From contig NZ_RAVW01000013.1 in the NCBI RefSeq assembly GCF_003611585.1, forward strand, positions 1 through 51,008: a stretch of DNA of 51,008 nucleotides. The letters are read 5' to 3'. Origin of the DNA: Corallococcus exercitus. GTDB lineage: Bacteria; Myxococcota; Myxococcia; Myxococcales; Myxococcaceae. The translations under genes were made by a program, and so were the position numbers. Below the pieces are notes generated by a model. It was not told the origin of the DNA and did no database searches. It worked only from the letters and a program-made list of their open reading frames with translations. Of the stretch, positions 44,742-51,008 are shown one piece after another; position 1 is the first letter of the stretch; each line of letters begins with the position of its first letter.

Positions 44742-45716
44742 ATGACCCTTCCCACCGCCGCCACCCGCCGCTTCCAGTGGTTCAGCCAGGGCGTGCTCCT
44801 CTACAGCCTGGGCGTCATCCTCTGGGGCGCGTTCGTGCGCGCCACCGGCTCCGGCGCGGGCTGCGGCGACCACTGGCCCGTCTGCAACGGCGAGGTGCTG
44901 CCCCGCGCGCCCTCCCTCCAGACCCTCATCGAGTACACGCACCGGCTCACCAGCGGCCTGGCCACGGTGCTCGCCGTCGCCCTCTACATGTGGGGCCGGC
45001 GCGAGTTCCCCAAGGGCCACCCGGGCCGCCGCGCGGCGTTCTGGGCGCTGGTGTTCATGCTCACCGAAGGCCTGGTGGGCGCGGGCATCGTGCTGCTCAA
45101 GTACGTGGCGCAGGACGCGCGCCTGGGCCGCGCGGTGTGGATGGGCGTGCACCTGACCAACACCTTCCTCCTGGTGGGCGCGCAGACGCTGGTGGTCTGG
45201 GCCGCCAAGGGCCGCGCGCGCATGGCGCTGCGAGGCCAGGGCACGGTGGGCGCGGTGCTGGGCTTGAGCGTGGCCGGGATGCTGGTGCTGGGCATCAGCG
45301 GCGCGGTGGCCGCGCTGGGCGACACGCTGTTCCCTGCGACGAGCCTCGCGCACGGCTTCGAGCAGGACCTATCGGAAGCGGCGCACGTGCTGCTGCGCCT
45401 GCGCGTGTTCCACCCCATCATCGCGGTGGGCATGGGCGCGCTGCTGGTGTTCGGCGGCCGCTGGGTGGCGCGGCTGCGGCCCTCGCCGGAGGTGCGGCGG
45501 GCGTCCGCGTGGCTCACCGGCGTGTACGTCGCGCAGCTGTGCGCGGGCGTCGTCAACCTGGTGCTGCTGGCGCCCGTGACAATGCAGCTGGTGCACCTGC
45601 TGCTCGCGGACTGCGTGTGGATGTGCGTGGTGCGGCTGTGCGCGGCGGGGCTCGCGGAGGACGCGCCGCGCCTGGAGCCCGCGGCCGAGCCTGCGCCCCG
45701 CGTGGAGCCGGTGTAG
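44742..45716 (+). CDS. ctaA: Heme A synthase (CtaA/Cox15 family)
   Basis: A 324-residue membrane protein with about eight helices that oxidises heme O to heme A for cytochrome c oxidase. Family marks are the N-terminal FVRATGSGAGCGDHWPVCNG with its redox Cys pair, IEYTHRLTSG (heme ligand His), MGVHLTNTFLL, RVFHPIIAVG and QLVHLLLAD. It stands alone, without ctaB or cox genes in the window, and converges with the transporter operon with 3 bases between stops. Confidence 0.93.
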   Translation: MTLPTAATRRFQWFSQGVLLYSLGVILWGAFVRATGSGAGCGDHWPVCNGEVLPRAPSLQTLIEYTHRLTSGLATVLAVALYMWGRREFPKGHPGRRAAFWALVFMLTEGLVGAGIVLLKYVAQDARLGRAVWMGVHLTNTFLLVGAQTLVVWAAKGRARMALRGQGTVGAVLGLSVAGMLVLGISGAVAALGDTLFPATSLAHGFEQDLSEAAHVLLRLRVFHPIIAVGMGALLVFGGRWVARLRPSPEVRRASAWLTGVYVAQLCAGVVNLVLLAPVTMQLVHLLLADCVWMCVVRLCAAGLAEDAPRLEPAAEPAPRVEPV

Positions 45717-45719
45717 CGC

Positions 45720-47207
45720 TCAGCCGCGCAGGCCCCGGGGCACCAGCACGCGCGCCACCGCCTCGAAGAGGCCGCTGACGCCCAGCGCGAGCACCGCCGC
45801 CGGCACCGCACCCTCCAGGATGAGCCCCACGTCGTCCAGGCGGATGCCGGTGAGGATGGGCTGGCCGTAGCCGCCCGCCCCCACCAGCGCTCCCAGCGTC
45901 GCGGTGCCCACGTTGATGACCGCCGCCGTCTGGATGCCCGCGAGGATGGACGCCGCCGCCATGGGCAGCTCGATGCGCCACAGCCTGGCGCCGGATGGCA
46001 GGCCCAGCGCCTCCGCGGACTCGCGCACCTCCCACGGGATGCCCTGCAGCCCCGCCGCCGTGTTCCGCACGATGGGCAGCAGGCTGTAGAGGAACAGCGC
46101 CGCGATGGCCGGCTTCGAGCCGATGCCCAGCAGCGGAATCATGAACACCAGCAGCGCCAGCGACGGCACCGTCTGGATGACGCTGGAGAGCCCCAGCACC
46201 CCCTGCCCCAGGCGCGGACGGCGCGCGGCCACCACGCCCAGCGGGATGGCCAGCGCGATGGCCGCCACCAGCGACAGGCCCACGAGGAACAGGTGTTCGC
46301 GCGTGCGCTGCCAGACGCGCACGCCCCGCCCGTCCGTGCGCACCTCCGTCGTCAGGCCCAGCGACGCCTGGAGGAAGTCCGACGCCACCCGGGCTTCCGG
46401 CACGTGCTCCAGCCGCGCGCGGGCGTTGAGCTTCACCATCTCCGCTTCCGTCAGCGAGCCCTCCAGCCGGCGCAACGCGGCGACGACGCGAGGTGCACGC
46501 GTCTCCAGGTCCGCGCGGTAGAGGAGCACGGCGTCGTACGCGGGGAAGTGGTGGCGGTCGTCCTCCAGCACGCGCAGCCCGTACGCGGCGATCTCCGCGT
46601 CCGTGGAGTACAGGTCCGTGAGCTGGATGGCCCCGCTCTCCATGCCCCGGTAGGCCAGGTCGTGGTCCAGGCCGCGCACGTCGCGCTGGGGCAGGCCGTA
46701 CGCGTCTCGCAGCGCGGGCCAGCCGTCGCCCCGCTGCATGAACTCGTTGCTGAAGCCCACGCGCAGCTCCGGGTGGGCCTTCAGGTCGGAGATGCGGCGG
46801 ATGCCCAGCCGCTGGGCCTCCGCTTCCTTCATGCCCAGCGCGTAGGTGTTGTTGAAGCCCAGCGACGCGCTCATCCGCAGGCCCTCATCCGCGAGCGCCT
46901 TGCGCAGCGCCGCGTCGTCCGGCAGCGCGCGCCCCACGAGCAGTTCCTGGCGCAGCGTGCCGGTGTACTCGGGATACACGTCCAGCTCGCCCCGGCGCAG
47001 CGCCTCCCACAGCACCGTGGTGCCGCCCAGCTCGCGCCGGTGCGAGACCCGTGCACCGGCGTCCTCCGCCACCTGCGTCACCATCTCCCCGAGGATGACG
47101 GACTCGGTGAACTTCTTGGAGCCCACGCGCACCTCGGGCCCCGCGCCGTCGGTGCTCTCGCACGCGACGCCGAACAGCAGCAACGCCAGCGCCAGCGCGC
47201 GCATCAT
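45720..47207 (-). CDS. Fused binding protein-permease of an osmoprotectant-type ABC transporter
   Basis: A 495-residue fusion. The N-terminal part (about 20-285) is an OpuAC/OsmF-type binding domain (VRVGSKKFTESVILGEMV, GELDVYPEYTGTLRQELL) behind a lipobox-like signal (FGVAC). Residues about 300-490 are a permease with the EAA loop (ESAEALGLPSGARLWRIELP). Substrate is likely glycine betaine, choline or a related compound. The binding domain precedes the permease, the reverse of better-known permease-first fusions. The start overlaps the ATPase stop (ATGA). Confidence 0.88.
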   Translation of the reverse strand: MMRALALALLLFGVACESTDGAGPEVRVGSKKFTESVILGEMVTQVAEDAGARVSHRRELGGTTVLWEALRRGELDVYPEYTGTLRQELLVGRALPDDAALRKALADEGLRMSASLGFNNTYALGMKEAEAQRLGIRRISDLKAHPELRVGFSNEFMQRGDGWPALRDAYGLPQRDVRGLDHDLAYRGMESGAIQLTDLYSTDAEIAAYGLRVLEDDRHHFPAYDAVLLYRADLETRAPRVVAALRRLEGSLTEAEMVKLNARARLEHVPEARVASDFLQASLGLTTEVRTDGRGVRVWQRTREHLFLVGLSLVAAIALAIPLGVVAARRPRLGQGVLGLSSVIQTVPSLALLVFMIPLLGIGSKPAIAALFLYSLLPIVRNTAAGLQGIPWEVRESAEALGLPSGARLWRIELPMAAASILAGIQTAAVINVGTATLGALVGAGGYGQPILTGIRLDDVGLILEGAVPAAVLALGVSGLFEAVARVLVPRGLRG

Positions 47208-47962
47208 CCGGACCTCCGCAGGGGCAGCGGGCGCTGCGCCTGGATGAACCGCGTGACGAACGGCTCCGCGGGCCGCGCTTCCAGATCATCCAGCGTGCCC
47301 TGCTGCACCACCTGGCCCTCGCGCATCAGCACGATGCCGTCGCCCAGGTAGGCGGCTTCCGCCAGGTCGTGGGTGACGAGCACCACCGTCTTGCCCAGCC
47401 GCTCGAAGATGCCGCGCAGGTCCGTCTGGAGGTCGTGGCGCACCAGCGGATCCAACGCGCCCAGGGGTTCGTCCAACAGCAACACGTCCGGATCCAGCAT
47501 CAGCGCGCGCATCAGCGCCACGCGCTGCCGCTGGCCTCCGGAGAGCTCGCCAGGCAGGCGCTCCAGCGCCTCCGCCGGAAGGCGCGTCAGGTCCATCAAC
47601 TGACCCAGCCGCTCGCGGATCCGCGCCTCCGGCCAGCGCAGGTGCCGCGCCATCAGCGTGACGTTCCCCGCTCCGGTGAGGTGCGGGAACAGGCCTCCGC
47701 CCTGGAGCGCGTAGCCCACGCGGCGGCGCACGGCGAGCAGCGCGTCCGCGTCCTCCGGCAGGAGCAGGCCGTCGAAGAGCACACGCCCCGTGTCGGGACG
47801 GAGCAGGCCGTTGAGCAGCCGCAGCAGCGTGGACTTGCCGCAGCCACTGGGGCCGATGAGCACCGTGGTGGCGCCCTTCGGCAGGGCCAGGGTCAGCGGG
47901 TGCAGGGCCTGCGCGGCACCAAAGCGCTTGGACACCCCTTCCAGGAGGAACACGGACGCCAC
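47204..47962 (-). CDS. ABC transporter ATP-binding protein (OpuCA/ProV-like)
   Basis: A 252-residue ATPase with Walker A GPSGCGKST, Q-loop YALQGGGLFPHLT, signature LSGGQRQR, Walker B VLLLDEPLGALD and switch His in VTHDLAEA. It lacks the C-terminal CBS domains of OpuCA. It energises the fused binding protein-permease encoded next, with which it overlaps by 4 bases. Start is GTG 47962, 6 bases after the upstream lipoprotein stop. Confidence 0.92.
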   Translation of the reverse strand: MASVFLLEGVSKRFGAAQALHPLTLALPKGATTVLIGPSGCGKSTLLRLLNGLLRPDTGRVLFDGLLLPEDADALLAVRRRVGYALQGGGLFPHLTGAGNVTLMARHLRWPEARIRERLGQLMDLTRLPAEALERLPGELSGGQRQRVALMRALMLDPDVLLLDEPLGALDPLVRHDLQTDLRGIFERLGKTVVLVTHDLAEAAYLGDGIVLMREGQVVQQGTLDDLEARPAEPFVTRFIQAQRPLPLRRSG

Positions 47963-47968
47963 GTCCCT

Positions 47969-48943
47969 TCAGCGCGGAGCGAACACGCCGTTGCAGGCGG
48001 TCGGCAGGGGAAAGGAATCGCTCGCGGGAAGGCTGCACGCCGCGAACAGGCCCCAGCCGCTCCGGTTCACGCCGCCGGCCCAGACCTGGACGTCGCCGTC
48101 CGGAGCGGGCGCGGTGAAGTGGAGGCAGCGAGTGGACTGGCCCTCCACGTAGCAGTCGCGCACCTCCACCGGGCTGGCTCCCGGGAGCGCGTCGCGCAGC
48201 TCCTCCACGCTCCGGTCGCGCCAGCGCTCCACCTGGGCCGCGCTCGGGTGTGCCGGAAAGAAGGCGCTCCAGGAGAAGGTGGACGCGGCACAGCGGATCC
48301 TCCCCGCGCGCGTCGTCGAGTCCGCGAGTTCGCAGCCCTCCGGCAGGTACAGCAACCGCCATGGCAGGCGCGGCGGCGTGATGAGCGACGACGGCGCCAG
48401 CACGTCGCCTTCCGGGTTGCCCTCCGTGGCCAGGTAAGCGAACAGCTCCAGGCACCGGCCCAGCCCCGCGCGGACGGGCTCGCGCACCACGCAGCCCAGC
48501 TGGCGCACGTGGCCCGCGGTGGGCGTCACCGCCGTGACGTAGCCGCCCACGGGACAGGTCCTGCCGCCGTCCGCACCGGAGCACTGCTCGAACCGCAGGG
48601 ACGGGTGCGGATGTCCCGCGAGCGGCAGCTCTCCCCGGACCTCCGTGAGCGCCGGGCCCAGGCGCGCATGGACGCGGGCCCGCCCCGACTCCACCGCCTG
48701 CGCCTCGCTCAAGCCGGGCTGTTCGTGCAGCCACACGGAGAGCGCGCCGCAGCGGTACGTGCGCGACGTGGCGCTGTCCGGGACGGGGACGCAGCCCTCG
48801 AAGAGGGAGCTTGCGTCGTCGACGAAGGGGCCCATGGGCGTCGCGCCCACGGGCGGGACCGCGGGGACCACCGGCATGGACGCCTGACACGCGCCCAGCA
48901 GCGCCCCCAGTGCCACCCCCACCGCCGCCAGTGCCGTGCGCAT
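47969..48943 (-). CDS. Lipoprotein of unknown function
   Basis: A 324-residue protein with signal peptide ending in LGALLGAC and about a dozen further cysteines, likely forming disulfides. There may be two related halves, each with a pattern like CVPVPDSATSRTYRCGAL and CELADSTTRAGRIRCAAS. Not recognised as a known family. It lies 6 bases upstream of the ATPase gene, so it may belong to the transporter operon. The start at MRTALAAVGV gives a normal signal peptide. Confidence 0.7.
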   Translation of the reverse strand: MRTALAAVGVALGALLGACQASMPVVPAVPPVGATPMGPFVDDASSLFEGCVPVPDSATSRTYRCGALSVWLHEQPGLSEAQAVESGRARVHARLGPALTEVRGELPLAGHPHPSLRFEQCSGADGGRTCPVGGYVTAVTPTAGHVRQLGCVVREPVRAGLGRCLELFAYLATEGNPEGDVLAPSSLITPPRLPWRLLYLPEGCELADSTTRAGRIRCAASTFSWSAFFPAHPSAAQVERWRDRSVEELRDALPGASPVEVRDCYVEGQSTRCLHFTAPAPDGDVQVWAGGVNRSGWGLFAACSLPASDSFPLPTACNGVFAPR

Positions 48944-49022
48944 CCGCGAGGGATTAGGCGCCGGACCCGGCCGAGTCAACCGGCCCGTCGGCCCGACGCC
49001 CACCGCCCTACACACGCGGGCA

Positions 49023-49706
49023 CTACTTCTTCATCTGCTTCTCGAGCTCCTTCGCCTGCGTCTCGTTGCCGCTGACGACGCGCTCGGTGTCGCTCAGGAG
49101 CGCCAGGAAGCTGGCGTCGTTCTTGTACTCCTTGCGGCCCTCCTTGAGGATCTCCTTGCCCTTCTTCTGGTCCGCCGTGATGCGCGTCAGGAAGGCCTTG
49201 TCGAACTCGGGGCCCTGCTTCGCCTGGAGCTTGGTCATCTCCTCGTTCGTCTGGTCGATGGCCTTGCCCAGCTTCTCGCCGGTGCCCTCCATCTTCTTGT
49301 TGTAGCCCTCCTGCACGCCGGAGCCGCCCGTGCCCGTCTGGTCCTCGGAGGTGATGTTGCTGTCGCTGAGCGCGCCGATCTCCATCTTCTTCTGCTGGGC
49401 CCAGGAGCGCAGCGACTCCTGGCTCTTCTCGTGGTCCTCGCGCAGCTTGGTGGCGAACTGCTTCACCTGCGGGTCCGTCGCCTGCTGCTCCGCGAGCCGC
49501 GCCAGCTTGATCTGCCGGTTGTTGAAGACGGCCAGCTTGCCCACGTACTGCACGCGCTTGCCGGCGGCCTCGCCCACGGCCTTGCCGTGCTCCATGGACT
49601 GCTTTTCCTGCTTGGACTTGCTGTCGTCGGCATGGGCCGCGAAGCCCATCAGCCCCGTCATGACCGCCGCAGTCACCGCACGCGTCTTCCAGTTCGTCTT
49701 GCCCAT
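49023..49706 (-). CDS. DUF4142-domain exported protein
   Basis: A 227-residue helical protein with a signal peptide (cleavage near AAHA-D). The DUF4142 core (VGKLAVFNNRQIKLARLAEQ, VKQFATKLREDHEKSQESL) is a ferritin-like helical bundle found in many periplasmic proteins of unknown role. A flexible Ser/Gly/Thr stretch (about 112-132) interrupts the usual pattern. The ATG at 49706 is chosen because it begins the signal peptide. It stands alone, with 131 bases to the upstream gene. Confidence 0.85.
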   Translation of the reverse strand: MGKTNWKTRAVTAAVMTGLMGFAAHADDSKSKQEKQSMEHGKAVGEAAGKRVQYVGKLAVFNNRQIKLARLAEQQATDPQVKQFATKLREDHEKSQESLRSWAQQKKMEIGALSDSNITSEDQTGTGGSGVQEGYNKKMEGTGEKLGKAIDQTNEEMTKLQAKQGPEFDKAFLTRITADQKKGKEILKEGRKEYKNDASFLALLSDTERVVSGNETQAKELEKQMKK

Positions 49707-49837
49707 GGTCTTACGCCTCCCCCGCCTCCGCGGATAAAGATTGACGGGAGCAAGGTGGGTCCGCGAACGCCCGTTGCCAGGGCCGTCTGGCCGAGCGCCC
49801 CGCCCCCGCGGACGAGGCCCGCGAGGGTGACGTCGCG

Positions 49838-50869
49838 TCACTCCACGGACAACAGGCCGCGCACCACCGCGCCGCGCCCCGGCGCCGTGGCCTGGGCCCA
49901 GCCGCGCAGGAGCGCGAGCACCTCCGTGGAGAAGCCCGGCGTGTCGAGCAGCGTGACGGTGGTGGCCGTCCCGCCCGTCTGCGCCTGTTCGAAGCGCGCG
50001 GTGAGCCAGCACGTCCCGGCGTTCACGCCCTCGGGCAGCGTGCGCGACACCTCCAGCTCCAGCAGCGCGGAGGGACACAGCCATCCTTCCGCCCAGCGCA
50101 GCCGCCGCTCCAGCAGCGCGCTCAGGGACTCGTTCGCGGCGGTGGCCTCCAGCGCCAGGGGCACGGCGTCTCCGGATACAGGGGACGGCAGGTACACCTC
50201 GCGCAGGAAGGGCGGCTCGCGGGTCAGCGCGTGCGCCGTCGCGCGCAGCCACAGGCGGCAGTCACGCAGCACGTCCGCCGAGGGCGCCTCGAAGGGGGGC
50301 AGCGGGTGGCGCGTCGCGGAGCGGCGGCTGCTCTTGCGGTCCGCCTCCACCTCCACGAAGGGGGACACGCGCGCGCGGCCCTCCACCGCGCCCTCCACCT
50401 CCAGGCCCAGCCGCTCCAGCCGCGAGCCCCGGCCCAGGCCGCGCCACAGGTCCACGAAGGCCGCCGCGAGCGGCGCCGCGTTCGCGACCGAGTACGGCCG
50501 CCACTCCACGCGCTGGCACACCACCCGCGCCGACGGCACCCGCGCGCCAGGAGGCCCCAGGCCCAGCGTCAGGTCCCCGCAGCCCACCGCCACGCGCGCG
50601 GCCAGCACGTGCCGCACGGGGCCCTCCAGCAGCCACACCCGCAGGGCACCGCGCGGCACCGCGCCCTCCACGTAGCGGGCGCCCAAGAGCCACAGCTCGC
50701 CCTGGATGAGCACGTCCTCGCCCCGGGGCGCGTGCAGGTTCGGCTTCGAGTCCTGACAGCCCAGGACCCAGGCCCCCCGGCCCTCCTGGACCCAGCGCAC
50801 CCGAAGGCCCTCCGGCAACGCCTCCAACACGCGCCGCGTGGCCTCCGCCTCGCTCATTCCCTCCGCCAT
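49838..50869 (-). CDS. Unrecognised protein (343 aa)
   Basis: A soluble protein without signal peptide or membrane helix, mostly beta-rich with many Arg/Leu/Gly residues. It begins with a helix (SEAEATRRVLEALPEGLRVR) that may be a small N-terminal domain. Two Cys occur near LGCQDS and VGCGDL. No known motif is visible. Start at ATG 50869 or 50857. An inverted repeat flanks the upstream region. Confidence 0.6.
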   Translation of the reverse strand: MAEGMSEAEATRRVLEALPEGLRVRWVQEGRGAWVLGCQDSKPNLHAPRGEDVLIQGELWLLGARYVEGAVPRGALRVWLLEGPVRHVLAARVAVGCGDLTLGLGPPGARVPSARVVCQRVEWRPYSVANAAPLAAAFVDLWRGLGRGSRLERLGLEVEGAVEGRARVSPFVEVEADRKSSRRSATRHPLPPFEAPSADVLRDCRLWLRATAHALTREPPFLREVYLPSPVSGDAVPLALEATAANESLSALLERRLRWAEGWLCPSALLELEVSRTLPEGVNAGTCWLTARFEQAQTGGTATTVTLLDTPGFSTEVLALLRGWAQATAPGRGAVVRGLLSVE

Positions 50870-50931
50870 TGGGCCCCTCGCACCAAACAGCGCTACGGTA
50901 TTCTTCCGTGATAGCTGTGATTAGGGGCCCA
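50870..50931. promoter_or_regulatory. Inverted repeat around the last gene's promoter region
   Basis: TGGGCCCCT (50870-50878) and its exact complement AGGGGCCCA (50923-50931) flank 44 bases that include A/T-rich stretches. The left arm abuts the start of the preceding minus-strand gene. It could form a long-loop hairpin or bind a dimeric regulator. Beyond it to the window end (50932-51008) I see nothing definable. Confidence 0.3.
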
Positions 50932-51008
50932 TGTCAGCACGTTTTTCGCGGTTTCCCGGGTGGGTAATGGGAAACCCTGTGGGTTCGGGTGGGGGGCCGG
51001 GCCAGGGA

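Overview
The window is about 70% GC, densely packed and rich in lipoproteins, sensor kinases and proline/alanine-rich proteins. It carries a complete pomY-pomZ-pomX cell-division cluster, which is diagnostic of Myxococcales. The source is most likely a Corallococcus/Myxococcus-type myxobacterium. No rRNA, tRNA, CRISPR array, transposase or integrase was recognised.

Left part (1-16.7 kb): the end of a CHASE2 adenylate/guanylate cyclase runs into an SH3-like secreted protein and an M48 lipoprotein protease. The pom operon follows on the minus strand: PomY, the ParA-type ATPase PomZ and the coiled-coil protein PomX, which together position the division site. Then come a nitronate monooxygenase, a small XRE regulator, and a tightly overlapping minus-strand operon (PLD-family protein, GST, histidine kinase). 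A TetR regulator with a palindromic operator in its own promoter leads into two tandem aldehyde dehydrogenases.

Accessory island (16.7-26.6 kb): between the second aldehyde dehydrogenase and an ABC-F ATPase/DUF4265 operon lies a mosaic centred on a 2019-residue lipoprotein Rhs/NHL polymorphic toxin. Its C-terminus looks like a GIY-YIG nuclease, and a small overlapping gene is the likely immunity gene. Around it sit unrecognised small genes. Short copies of the 3' ends of BOTH flanking genes recur inside the island (aldehyde dehydrogenase tail three extra times, ABC-F tail twice extra). They divide it into cargo blocks, each with an ALDH tail on its left and an ABC-F tail on its right. This tandem-cassette architecture is the most unusual thing in the window.

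Right part (26.6-51 kb): ABC-F ATPase, cupin, B3/B4-domain protein, gluconokinase, Cys-rich lipoprotein, neutral ceramidase with Thr in place of the usual catalytic Ser, a PAS/GAF histidine kinase, a hexapeptide acyltransferase, a histone-deacetylase-family protein with a long extra domain, a PAP2 phosphatase and two ExbD/TolR proteins. A second toxin-immunity pair follows (lipoprotein with a WHH-type HNH nuclease tail plus an SMI1/KNR4 protein). After it come a succinate-semialdehyde dehydrogenase, a coiled-coil membrane protein, heme A synthase, an osmoprotectant-type ABC transporter with a fused binding protein-permease, a lipoprotein, a DUF4142 protein and one unrecognised protein.
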